NCBI RefSeq assembly: GCF_026914185.1
Contig: NC_070566.1
Span: 806,001 to 870,000 of the forward strand
Reading direction: 5' to 3'
Length of the DNA: 64,000 nt
Origin: Puccinia triticina
Lineage: Eukaryota; Basidiomycota; Pucciniomycetes; Pucciniales; Pucciniaceae
A program made the position numbers and the translations under genes. Shown piece after piece: positions 10,322-21,779 of this stretch; position 1 is the stretch's first letter; each line of letters starts with the position of its first letter. Under the pieces are notes generated by a model. The model ran no database searches, was not told the DNA's origin, and saw only the letters and a list, made by a program, of their open reading frames with translations.

Positions 10322-10846
10322 CTTTGAATTCCTCGCGAAGGGGCTCGATGAGCTTTAGTTTCATGTCATCAAGCCACCGACGTACGTGATGTTGTAGTGG
10401 GTCCTGATGGTTGCACTAGGCCCCTTGAAGCTACTACTCTCGAGGACATCGGGATAGGAAGTGCCTTAATGGAGGAGGAACTTGATTGTCTAAGAATGAG
10501 TTTTCGTAGGTTGACGCGCTTGTTCGGCCTCATCGTATCCGGGCGATCTCTGTACCGATGAATGTTGCCTATGTGGAACAAAGATGGAGACCTATTGAGC
10601 TTGCAATGGAATCAACCAACAAAGCAAACTGAAAGAAGGACTGGCCATGGTCCAACCTAGCTTGCCCTGACAGACGTTGAGCACGAATTCCTCGATGATT
10701 TGTTTACCATGGGTGGAGTGGGTGAGCTCCGGCTGAAATTGGACTCCAAAGATGGGGTTGGATTTGTGGGCGATGGCGGCAGATGAGGTGGTGGCCACGA
10801 TTTGAAAATCGTCTGGTAAGCTGTCTGGACGATCGCCATGAGACAT
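10322..10846 (-). pseudogene. GMP synthase (glutamine-hydrolysing) relic
   Basis: The intact enzyme converts XMP to GMP with glutamine. 10846 downwards encodes the end of the class I glutamine amidotransferase domain (VWMSHGDRPDSLP, then GVQFQPELTHS). The catalytic histidine of the usual FHPE motif is Gln. This is followed almost directly by pieces of the C-terminal part: [22 protein letters not shown], and, after a frame change, LKLIEPLREEFK. The ATP-binding AVSGGVDST region is missing, so there is an internal deletion, at least two stops and a frameshift. No N-terminal half is recognisable upstream. It is a dead fragment, perhaps captured by a transposon; a working guaA-type gene should exist elsewhere. 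Confidence 0.8.
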
Positions 10847-10860
10847 CCAGACCTTTTGTC

Positions 10861-12309
10861 AGCAACAATCAAGAACAGCAAAGACAGAATTTGGGGGCCC
10901 TCGAAGTTGATCATAAAATAATAAAATAATTGAAGCAAGTTCAACGCTTTCGGGAGGGACCCCCTCCTAGCTGTTGACAGGGCTGTATCAACCAGGCGGA
11001 CCTTCCAGGTCATCAAAGCTGTTCTTGTCGACCGAGACGGATTCCGCCCGGCCTTGAGTCTCATCGACCGGGCGAACTGCCTCCCGGTATGTACACATTT
11101 GAGGCTGTGCAGTCCTATCGAGCCGGGAGAAATTTGCGCCGGCCTCGCTCGCAGTTGACAAACTCGAAATAGAGTTCTCGTCTTTCTCAGGCGGAAAAGG
11201 GCACTGAGCATAACCCCAAGCTTCGTGCGAGGCAAAAGCCTTGGCAGCGATCCATGCGGTCAAAGCAGAAGAGAGTCTCGCGGGCCTTACATGCACGGAC
11301 CTCCAGCAGCAAGCAGTTGTTTTTCCTTAAATCGTTGTCCTCGATCAGATTAGTTAGTTATTCAGCGCTTTGTAACGGTCAGCAGTCGTCTGGCGATCCA
11401 TCAGCTCGTCTGTGAAACCGGATCGCATTCGAGATCGCCGACAATATCTTGGGTTCTGTGAGCTGAAAGCCGGCTGGAGTGATACAAACCCGACCTCCCT
11501 CGAACCCGGTTAGCACGTGTCTTTGTTCCTGGTGCCGCGGGACGAGGCTCGAAAGCCGTCGGCCAGTCCGAAGCGATGGTCGGGGCCAGTACGAGGGGAA
11601 CAGACACAGAGGCACCAGGCACACGATCCAGAGTTGAAGTCTTATTATATAGTCTGCTACTCCTCCAAGACCCACATGGGTTTCCCGGTCATCGCAGACG
11701 TGTTTTGGGCCACATCGACGCTATTCGGCAAGCTTCGCCCATCGAGTATAAACTGGCCCTCTGGCCTATCCCGGCCTCGACCCTGTCTCCCCGTCTATTT
11801 CCTCAGAGAGATTCCTAGAATCCACAGCACTCTGCCCAATCCCCGAACCCTGCCCAACACGAACAGCGCACATAATAAATAAATATTTAAATACTTTAAT
11901 CATACCTTCCGACTGGAACAGTTTCCTGGTGCAGATACACTTGGTTCTGATCACTTCGAGACCTGGCTTACTTTCTTCCAGGGTGAGGCCACTCTCCCGA
12001 CTCGAGGACATATACTCCCCTCCCCCCTTGAGCCTCTGTAGTCTGCACCTCCATCTCAGGTACACGTCCTCCAGGATCTTCAAAGCCTCATTTTGCATCT
12101 AACTTACTCACAAACACTCTTCTAGCCCGCGCAAATCCCCCAAGCTCCCGCCCGGTTCAAGCGCTGCTCGGCACAACCGAACCAAAACCGTTTTGCATTC
12201 CTACCAGGAGACCAAGAAATTGTAAGCAAGCAAGGTCGAAGACGGGCATGGAAAAGTCGGCCTGCATGGCTAACTTACCGCAGACATTCTACAGCTTTCG
12301 CGGGGAAAT
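10861..12309. other. Intergenic, no supported gene
   Basis: Both strands contain overlapping open frames of about 100-190 codons (10657-11235, 10988-11296 and 11379-11675 on minus; 11517-11882 on plus). None shows a motif or a consistent exon chain. The sequence is moderately GC-rich compared with the repeats to its left. An intron-like GTAAGC...ACCGCAG pair (about 12222-12285) precedes the next ORF. Confidence 0.4.
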
Positions 12310-12705
12310 ATGGAGCGCTCAACGAGTCGGTCGACCTACTTCTTCTTCCCAAACTACGAGGACCATTTCCCAGAGGACGGCAGCCCCCCCGGCGGCCCCA
12401 ACAAGCGCGAAGAATCCATCCCATTCCCGGATAGTCCTACCTACGACGCCAAATTCACCCGGCCCGTGCCATTTGCCAGATTCAAACACCCCTCCTCCCC
12501 TCCTGGCGATCTATCCGGGAACCGGGAAGCAGAAACCAACCTGATCCTCCGATATCTTTACGAGGCCACCCAGGGCTCTAGCCTCAATCAGCTCTCCGAC
12601 GACTTCTCGAAACCCTCTGCCTCCTCACTCTCTTCCAGCTTCCCGAATCACTCTACCCGACTACCGCTCGTCACTTATCTCAAGAAGATCTGGCGATCGA
12701 GTTGA
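12310..12705 (+). CDS. Hypothetical protein, 131 aa
   Basis: A single open frame from ATG 12310 to the TGA at 12703-12705. The product is rich in proline, serine and aromatic residues. The N-terminal part contains TYFFFPNYEDHFPEDG and later YDAKFTRPVPFARFKHP, a composition typical of a real, largely disordered protein rather than a chance frame. No domain, signal peptide or membrane span is recognised. The same frame stays open through a possible upstream exon (about 12150-12221, donor GTAAGC, acceptor CCGCAG at about 12285), so the true start may lie further upstream. Function unknown. Confidence 0.5.
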   Translation: MERSTSRSTYFFFPNYEDHFPEDGSPPGGPNKREESIPFPDSPTYDAKFTRPVPFARFKHPSSPPGDLSGNREAETNLILRYLYEATQGSSLNQLSDDFSKPSASSLSSSFPNHSTRLPLVTYLKKIWRSS

Positions 12706-14261
12706 AAATTTCATCCCGCTCCCCCAAAACTGTTGTACTATAAACTACATCAGCATCAACACTCCAGGCGCTGCAAGTGGTTCCAACTCTCAATCATTTT
12801 TTTTTGAACCCAGGGCATTTCAGCTCGCTCACTGTTTATCAAGCAATTTTCGACACTTTATGTACTTGTTTTCTGACTTAATAGATGTTGATGTAGTATA
12901 AGATTCCTTCTAATGTACCCAGCTCCCGCCACAGCTTTCACTCCCCAAAATGTTAACCATATGATTACTCCAAGACCATTTGAGGGTGTATTTCTATCAG
13001 TCATAACTTATTAGCCATATTACCTGTAACACAACTTACTATTAATATTACCCGCGAATCAAACCATCTGAAAACCTGTAACGTTGCATTTTTGTCTTAT
13101 GCAAGTTTCTGGAAGATGCAGTCAGCCTCAGGGCTATATTTCACAGGGCCTTGGCATTGCGTAATTGACATGGGATCTCTTAGAATGCAGCACCATGATA
13201 TGTGGCTTTGCGGAGAGTGACATTGGTCTTGATCCAAAATACTTGAGATCCCTATCCAAGGGCTGGCTGCCTGCTTACTGGCTGAACCACCGAAGATGTT
13301 AAAAACACGCAACCAATGGTTGGAGAAAGGTGATTTGAGAGTATGTGTGTGCCTTCAAGTTGCTTGCAATTTTTGCTAACTGTTTACCATCTGTGCTTGT
13401 TCTATTAAGACATCTATGCACGTCTAAACACAACTGCTATAAGGCTTTGCAAGGATCTAAACATCTAGAAGAATCAGTCTATTTAATTAGGATCGATAAA
13501 GGGAAAAAAATGCCAATGATGATGATGCAAGAGGTTGAGTCGGAGGGAAAGGTGGGCTGGAGGTTGAAAGAGCAGTCTATGTAAAGGACGGAATCAGCCG
13601 GAAAGACGTGAACAGGTGCCGATGAGAATAAGAGATGGAACACTAGAGCAAGAATATTAATGAAAATGCCTTGAAAGATGACACAGAGAAGGGAATGTGG
13701 AACATGTACTTGTAAATACTTGACCATTCTATCATATCAGATGGGTTTGTCACGCTAAGAATGAGACACGAACGAGTAAAGCTATTTTTGTTAGTGGTGA
13801 TCAAGTGCCACCGCCGGATCGTTCGACGGGAATGACTCGACTTAAACTTCCGGATCCAGGCTTATTTTTCAGATGTTTTAATATATGAAGAGGGAAAAGG
13901 AACAACCACACAAACAGAAGTGTTGGTAGAAAATTCGGGTGTGTTTTTGTGCCAATCCATCAGGAATAAAAAGGGGAAAAAACATTAAGTCAATATATAG
14001 GTTATAATTAATATATATTATGTGTATAGAAACTTCTTGTTTTCTTTTTAGTTTTGGGTCCGGGAAAACCACCCAGGTTAAAATTCATGGTAATGATAGA
14101 GGGATATGAACGACGAAGAAGAGTAAAAAATAAATCCCCCGCATGACTTCTCCTAACCGACCTTCAGATCATTTTTTCCATCCTTGACGACCTCGTTTCC
14201 ATGGGGGCCAACAGAAGCACTCATCGTGTTCGGCTCGGTGATCGGTGAACTTCCCTCCCCG
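12706..14261. other. Intergenic between hypothetical ORF and GUT2
   Basis: AT-rich. The longest frames (13345-13584 plus, 13479-13727 minus) overlap each other and have no recognisable features. No tRNA or transposon signature was found. The GUT2 3' region lies at the right end. Confidence 0.4.
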
Positions 14262-17250
14262 TCATCGCTCAAGAAGTTTTGTAACTTGTTCGACAGAGAT
14301 ACTTCTTTGGCTGCTACCGCAATGTCAACTACAGACCAACAAAACCAGTTTTGTGTTGAATTCTTCGACCGCATTTCATTTCTCTTACTTTTTCAGATCA
14401 TCATTGTGTTGGTAAAAAAACTCACGGAAATCCGAGAAATCGATCGAGCCGATATGATTGGTCTTAGCTCCAGAAACAATCATGTCCACAGTTTCCTACG
14501 AAATCAAGGAGTAAGAAAAATGAGACATCATAGTGACATGGTTTTGAGGTTTAGACGTGTCATCAGGCCAATAAAATATGAAAACTGAACCTTGGGAACA
14601 TTGGCGAAATTCAAATGTTCAAGCGCGCTCTGCAAGTCGTTGGGAGAAATAACTCCGTCCCCATTCGTATCCAAATCCGCAAATTCCTTCCTCAACTGGG
14701 TTAATTCTTTCGGACTAAACATTGCACGAGCTGTAGAAGAGTGGAGTTAAGAGGGAGATTCAGACTTAATATGAGAAAACTTCCAAGCTGTGTTGTGGGG
14801 GAGGTGCTGCAGATGTTTTCTGAACGGGATTGCAAACTTACAGAACAGTTGACCCTCCTCAGCAGTTTGTTTCCTCAATAAACCTCTACGAACGTCGGCC
14901 AGAGAAAGTTTAAGTTTAGACCTAGGCAAGCCCATAGAAAGCAAGAACTGTTTAGAGTGACTGAAGGCGGCCTCCTTGTGCATATTGGTCCATCCCAACT
15001 CTTCGGCCATGATGTCGATCACCCGAGGTAAGACTTCCAAGGCGGCTTGGGCGTTCAAGAACGAGAGTCTAGTCCGACGAGCAATGATATCCACAGGTGT
15101 AATCGCGTATTCGTTCCGGACCACATAGCGGACTTCTTCTTCGAGATAAGGGTACGATGGGTCCAATCGTTTGCCATGCACTGGCCAACGGTTTCCCGTC
15201 GGCTCAGCCAGCGAACAGACCGACCAGGCTCGATCGCCGTAATTGTCCGTCAGATGCTTGGCCACTTCACTCTCCAATCCAAAGTCCTGAATCAGCTTGA
15301 TATACAACGTCTTGTGCCAGCCATGAGCGCCAATCAATTGAAGAAGCTTGGTCACACATGGACCTCGCGGCTTTAAGTTGAAGGTCTCGATCGCCGCATC
15401 CACTGTCTCTTCGGCCATTGCTCGATAGGTCGTCCACTTGCCACCAGCGATCGTCAAGAGTCCCGATGGTGAGACATGAACCATGTGGTTTCTGACCAAC
15501 GATTGGCTATCTTTTGCCGCTGGGTTGCGCACCAAAGGACGAAGTCCACACCACGCGGATAGCACATCTCCTCGTCTTACTTTGAGTTCGGGACTGAGAT
15601 AGTTCCGAACTTCGCCAAGAACCCATTGAATCTCTTGTTCTTTAGGGAGAGGATCTTGCTCGACTGGCGCGGGAGAATCGGTCGTGCCTGCGATCGCATT
15701 CCCTTGCCAAGGCAGAAAGAAGATCACTCGGCCATCCGATGTGGCAGGATCAATCAGACCCATATGGCTGGGTGCGTAGTACGAAGGTAGAGTGATATGA
15801 ACGCCGGATGAAGGAGCGACGATGTTCGGCACGCTCGGGTCGTCTAGCTGTCGGATCCCATCACAAAAGGGACCGGTGGCATTGATGATGCCCTTGGCTC
15901 GGATGTTAAATTCTTCTCCCGTAACCTGATCACGTAGTCTGGCCCCTGACAATACTCCAGGGCTTTCCGCTGATCCTCTAGGCTTCACATCCGTCTTCTC
16001 ATGGGCCGGCTTCTTGTGCACTGGCAAAATAGCATGTATACATATCAGTCACAGAGCTTGATGCGGTGCATGAATCATCTACATGGTTTAATATATTAAC
16101 TCACATTCTACTACCTCCATGTGATTAGCCACGACAGCGCCCTGGTGTACCGCAGACATCACCAGAGCCATATTCATTCGAGAGTCGTTGTGAGAACCTG
16201 AGAGAAGTGATTAAAATAGTTTCAATCTCATTGTGCACATACGCAAATAAAAATGAAGTCGAAAGGCACAGCGAAGCTCACCGTCATAATACACAACAGC
16301 TCCGCATAAACCATCGGCTTTTAACATTGGAAAGTTCTCTAAGGCCTTCCCCTGTATTGATTTTTGGGAGAAAGCGCAATCAGAATCCTGAAAATCTGAG
16401 GAGCGAGATGCAGAGATGCATTTAATGCTAAGGATCAAATGACTGACTTTTCCGACAAGATAACTAGTTTCCATGTTTTCTGAACCAGCGAGCAAATCAT
16501 ACATCTTACAGCCAGCATAGAAGTAGGGCACTTGCCACCACTTGTAAACTGGCAGCATGATCGGTAGGTGGAGCGAAAGATGTGGAGCGATATGTAAGAA
16601 AGTCTTGCGTTCATGGAGAGCTTCCCTGACTAATTTATACTATGAGGCAAACGAAAAGGTATCATCAGTATAAGAGGTAAATTGATGCCTGTTACGTACA
16701 AGATAACCGGGGTATTTATTGACATCATAATTATTGCTCGATCATGAGAAGATGAAACTAAACAGGACTCAACTTGTTCATAGTCCAGATTGAAGACTGC
16801 TTTTTGGAGATATCTAACTCCGCCATGGACCAACTTGGTACTCTTACTGCTCGTCCCACTACTGAAATCGTCACGTTCGACGAGAGCGACCTTCAAGCCA
16901 CGACTGGCAGCATCCAAGGCGACCCCAGCGCCTGTGGCCCCTCCACCGATGACGAGAAGATCGTACTGGTCCTCGGCGCCCTTGGATTGGAGGTCGGCTG
17001 GAGACTTGATCTCGTGGACGAGCTTGCTAGCCTTGAGCGCATTGATCATGTCCTGTCTGCTCGGCGGGGTCCATAGTACCGGAGGGCGTTGGTTTGCTGG
17101 GTGGTTGACATCTCGGCTCGAGTCCAGCTGAAGTCTTGAGTCCCTCGACCGGTACTGGTAGTATAATAAGCTCGAACCGGTCAGCAGGGCTGAACCACCG
17201 GCTACCGCTCTAAGGTTCAAGCGGCCTGCGTTCAGGCGGAGACGGTTCAT
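14262..17250 (-). CDS. GUT2: FAD-dependent glycerol-3-phosphate dehydrogenase, mitochondrial
   Basis: Oxidises glycerol-3-phosphate to dihydroxyacetone phosphate and passes electrons to ubiquinone; family enzymes sit on the mitochondrial inner membrane. Eight exons are readable: 17250-16774, 16639-16448, 16351-16282, 16197-16105, 16020-14842, 14730-14591, 14495-14389 and 14310-14262. They sum to an intact 768-aa frame with GT-AG introns. Residues 1-40 form an Arg-rich presequence with a hydrophobic stretch. The FAD motif IGGGATGAG is at 101-109, followed by [16 protein letters not shown]. Exon 5 holds the substrate/FAD core ([34 protein letters not shown]). Exon 6 adds an EF-hand loop [12 protein letters not shown] (692-703), and exon 7 a weaker second one. 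The C-terminal EF-hands suggest Ca2+ regulation as in animal GPD2. Start chosen as the first ATG before the presequence. Confidence 0.95.
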
Positions 17251-19009
17251 CGGGAGAGCTTAAGCCAAGCTCCGAAGCTGATTATGTTTCCTTCGTTGTT
17301 TCTTGAGGTGCTTGTTATGAATCTTGTTGACCTTGCTTGTGGGATGGTGGTGGTCAAGAGAACAACTCGGGAAGGTCGGCAACTGAAACTCTGTCGATCG
17401 ACCCTGGGGTTCACGCTGTGTGACACCCTCTCATCCGGCTTGAACATCATCCATCGTGTGATCGACGTCATCCCTCCAATGGGACGCCACAACATTTTTC
17501 TTCAGCCAGGAGCTGCCAGGAGTCCCCTTTCCTCATCATTCAGCCACCCGGAACAATTTTTTAAGACGCGATGGATCTCACCCTCTTACACCCACCTCAA
17601 AGGGAATGAACTGCAGGGTTTCTGCTCACATGGTGTAAACTACAAAATAATTCGTCAGAAACTCATCGGGGTTAAATTGGGAACAATCAACTCCTTGTTC
17701 ATCCATACCCCTCAGCGGAAACATTTCGAAATGGTTTTCAAGGATTATGAGTGCAGAGTCAAAGGCTCTTTTGAACCACTTCTGAATTCCTTGATTAGAA
17801 TCTGCCATCAGTGGTTGATATCTTCACTGGATGAGATTTCATCCATGTGAGTAAAGAGAGGGGCCAGTGAGGTAATCAACAGAGTCTTCTGAAGGAAGGA
17901 AGCTCTCAAGACAAATGGTTGGATGGCCTTTCCCTCCTGCGACTGATCTATCTTGCCGTCCAAGGACTCTGGGCCTGATAGAAGTTTTCAAGAAGCAAAG
18001 GAAAGGAAGCAGTCGCAGTTGCAGTTCAATATCACCACGGCAGTTAATATTTGACATTGTTTGCCAGCGTTGTAAGCCGTAAGCACCAACATCACACAGC
18101 TGCCACCTTGTCCAAAGAAAGCAGACAGCCAAAAATGTGAAACATGGGACGTAACGAATAAATTAAGCAGTTCTTTCGCAGTCCTTTGACATATATCGTC
18201 TTCTTGGGCAATTGAATCCAAAAGTGTTGATGTTACAACTTGAAACGAAAACTTGAGTGTACATAATAATTAGTGCGATCGGGCGTCAGCAGAGCTCGGT
18301 GGCCCGAATCTGTCAATGTTTTTTCCGAGATAAATCGGATGGGCTTGCACAGGCAAATAAGTAGCACCGTAGACAAGCGATTCGATTGGAAATTTCTTGG
18401 TTTACGGCTCGCTGGGGCTTGACTCTACTCAAGGATTCATTCACATTGTCGGAACCACCTGACTGTGATTCCACTGAGTACGACTATCTCACCGATTGCA
18501 AATGAGCTTGATGAAATGGGAAGGTGGCTCTCAAGACCAGCCGCTCGTGTTTCTGAGCTGGTCCTAGCTAGGGCTCGTTGCCTTCCCAACACAGGAGGAG
18601 AGATACACTGGGGACAGCTCGTCATGGTTAGGCTGGATTCCTACTAGGTCGCAGAAATTCATCCGGAGATACTCACTGAATCGAAATTTCATCGCTGGAC
18701 GACATTTTCAAGCATCGGTGTAAGTCATACCATTTGCTAATTGCAATCACAGTAAGGCTCTTCGAAAAAAGTCAGAAGGGTTAACATATCTAACTTGCCA
18801 CTTCAAAAAACTTAAACCTACGATATTTGTTTCTTCTTACAACCTGCGTCATTTTCTAGAAGCCTGAGGTCTCTAGCTAATACACATAGCAGGTTTGGTT
18901 TGTAAGTATTTCATTCTTGCCAACTATCAAGAGTTTGCCGCATCGTTCGAGCTCACCTCACAGCCCTCACCGGCAGAAGTAAAAAAAACTGGAAGAAACA
19001 GAGTCCGCC
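17251..19009. other. Intergenic / divergent promoter region
   Basis: Separates GUT2 (minus) from the membrane-protein gene (plus). A 188-codon plus-strand frame at 17284-17850 starts 34 bp from the GUT2 start. It has no recognisable domain and would occupy the GUT2 promoter, so I do not call it. 17840-18960 shows nothing else. Confidence 0.4.
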
Positions 19010-20904
19010 ATGCCGATAGGAAATACGACACATGCAACTAGGGTTGACCTCCTCACAAGCGCCACGCCAGCAGATCCTTTCTCCCCGATATCGGCCGCTA
19101 TAGCTTATCAGTTTACTCGGCCTTTATCTAAGACGACAATAGCCCTCTTGGCCACTTTCCTCGTCTTCCATGCTTTAATTGCGCTGTTCAGTCTGGTCAT
19201 CTTGCTCTTGCCCTACGTTGGTCAGAAGAAGCGGTCTCATTGGATCTTCAGGACGGCTTTCATCCCTAACCGGCCGGGAGAACCAGGCAAGCAAGAAGTT
19301 TCAAGCTAATCGTTGAGAACGTGGATGGATGCTCATAACAGTCGGATGATCTGTGCCTCAAGTCTGCAAGACTCCTCTTTACCTGATCAATACCGGTTTC
19401 TTCATGTGTATCGTGCAACTGTTGGGTTCTCTCAGCACTATCTCGTTCATATGCCTTCAAATCAATCCAAGTCGTTCGTTGGATTATGCCTTACACGCTC
19501 AGCCCCTGATTGCGTGAGTTTCGAATTCCATCCTGCCTTAGTTGGGGAGTTCTTCAATCATCCGTGTTTATTTTCTGATAGATGATCATTGGCCGTCCGT
19601 TCTTCAGCTTAGGTCTGATGTACCTCTTTGAACATCTCGCGTATTGGATAATGGCACACTGCTTTTTGGCACTGTTAGTCCGCTTGATTTGTTGCAAGAT
19701 ACTCCCAATTGTCACGCTAACATGCAGCGTTCTACGTCACAGCTCCTACAGCGCCTGTGAAACTTCTGGGTGGACCTCCAAAGGGCTGATCAACTGGGCT
19801 CCACCGCCAGTCTTGGTGAACGTGATATTTTCTTGCCTTCCAATTTGCTTTATTGTTGCGATCGCTGCTGCAATTGCACGCGGAGCTGTAGGTTATGGTA
19901 TCATTCTAGAACAGACAAGAAAGACACTCGACTTTCTCAGCCAAGGCACATCAGTTTGGAATCAGCTACAAGATTCATCTCGCTCTGCGGACCAAAAAGC
20001 CCTGCTTATGTCCCACCTCGCGCGAATCCAGGGGGAGCTAAAAAGTTCAACCGAAGAATCTGTGACCAATCTGAATAGTACGATGCGTTATCACCACAAG
20101 ACTCAAATTTTGTACTTGGTTTGCATCTGCGTGACTTGTCTGGTAAGCCTTTTTTTTCAAAAATCAAATCCAAGCACATTGGATGTTGAGGGCTTCACTG
20201 ATGCTGATTTTTGGGGCTATACCACTTACCGGATACCTTAGGTTTTCATATTGTCCTTTTGGAAATTGACTCAAAAGTTGGTACTACAGGGCCAGAATTC
20301 AGTCTTCCATCCAAACGGTTCTGCCCAACTAGACAGTTTGCACGAATACCCCACCTCCCAAAAAGAAGCGAAAGCGCCATTTGGTACCACTGGTCGAATC
20401 TACTTGGGTGCTTTGCGCACGGATCGCCAACTTTGTGAGTACGCAAGTTAATGCATCCCAAGCATACCGATCCGCATTTTTCGGCTTCTTCGTCCGTTAT
20501 CCTACAGCTAGATCCATTCGCTGAATCGGCAATTACTTCGTCAATGAATTTCAGTTGGTTTCACAGTCAGGGCCTATGCTACAATTTTTTCAATGATCAC
20601 CATGATGGTCTTCCATCTAATGAACATCTTCAGAACGGCTGACGCGATCATCAAGTACGCGTTACCATTTAGCCTTAATGGAAAAATATGGCGCGCTTGT
20701 AAAATCTGACTTGTTCTTTTTTAGCCCTACTTGGCACGGAGTGGTCACGTGGATGCCCACTATCAGCGGGTCCTGGTCTGCTATTCCAGTTGCATGGCAA
20801 TGCGTAAGTCTAGATGCACCTATCTTAATCAATCTCTCCCCGGCTATTTACCTTTCATTTTGTAATCTTTTTTTATCAAACAGTGGAGATTATACTGCGA
20901 GTAG
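19010..20904 (+). CDS. Multi-span membrane protein of unknown function
   Basis: Spliced gene starting at ATG 19010. Exons from 19728 on are in perfect phase: 19728-20142, 20242-20434, 20555-20654, 20725-20803, and 20884-20904 ending in TAG. Upstream, the first exon (to about 19275), a second ending at 19513 and a third starting at 19582 or 19608 are less certain. Six clear hydrophobic spans are visible, e.g. TIALLATFLVFHALIALF, TGFFMCIVQLLGSLSTIS, MYLFEHLAYWIMAHCFLAL, VNVIFSCLPICFIVAIAAA, ILYLVCICVTCLVFILSFW and YATIFSMITMMVFHLMNIF. A seventh may lie near the C-terminus. A hydrophilic loop (~residues QTRKTLDFLSQG to TMRYHHK) separates spans 4 and 5. I do not recognise the family; it could be a lineage-specific receptor-like or transport protein. 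Confidence 0.7.
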
Positions 20905-21457
20905 CATTGAGTCAATGTTGAGCAGGCTCTAGCTCCTAGAAAGCATTCTTGGCCTTGGAGCTTCTTGTACAGTCTAGGGAGTCTGGCGGGGGTACAGACC
21001 AAGTGCTGTAATCTAATGTATATGCACGAAGCTAATGAGCTGGAATCAAATAAAGCATCCTGGTTATTTGTGTTGAACTTCTATCATCTTTTCTCTTCTT
21101 ACCGAAACCAACATCATCACTATTTGAATTTAATAGACGCCTGCTATAACTTGATATGATCTATATGTTTATTGCAGTCTCTTGCAGTCGGGAAGTTACC
21201 CTAATTAATTGGCTCCATTTTTATTCTCATTCAAAATTTACCTCTCCTCTGTATTCTTTATTCTTTTCTCATTCTTCATAAATTAAGATATTATAAGGAA
21301 TAAACATCACTGATTCTCCTCTTGTGACCCTGTTCCCCAAGTGTGATACTGAGGCCATTCAACTCTTGTTTCTGTCCTTCTTTGTCATCACATCTATTTC
21401 TTAGTTGAGCCTATGAATGAGATATATGAACTTGGATTGTGATTTGTAACATTGATG
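20905..21457. other. Intergenic, AT-rich
   Basis: 3' flank of the membrane-protein gene. No ORF or repeat is supported. Ends at the TA target site of the following element (21458-21459). Confidence 0.5.
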
Positions 21458-21459
21458 TA

Positions 21460-21597
21460 TTGTGTTTCCAGAAAAGCTTGGATCAGGGCTGTTTTTCATT
21501 TATTTTTTTTGCTTTTAGAGTTTCCCCGTCAGCGGTGGCCAGCTGGAAATCCATACAGCTACCAGCTTGAAAATCCTCTGGTGTTCCTCCACCGGCA
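21460..21597 (+). repeat. Left terminal inverted repeat of the TA-flanked element
   Basis: Matches the reverse complement of 26240-26371 with few differences. Shared blocks include AGAGTTTCCC, GCGGTGGCCAGCTGGAAATC and CATACAGCTACCAGCTTGAA. Confidence 0.9.
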
Positions 21598-21779
21598 AAG
21601 CCGGTGATGACAATATTGCATCTGAGTTTGTGAAAATACAACTGTACACATCCAACCAATGTCCCCACCCCTCAGCATGATATTGCACACCTCTACTCAA
21701 CAAATCAAGTGCCATCCCAGCATTGCCAGGTTGATTTTTTGTGACCGGGCAACAAATCAATACAAAACAATTCTTCACC

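Noticed and set aside
17284..17850. 188-codon plus-strand ORF next to the GUT2 start
   Set aside because: It would occupy the GUT2 promoter and leader, has no motif, and lacks a credible own promoter; kept as intergenic.
20400..20560. Apparent frameshift in the membrane-protein gene
   Set aside because: An intron 20435-20554 (GTGAGT...TTTCAG) joins the flanking frames in phase, so no frameshift is needed.
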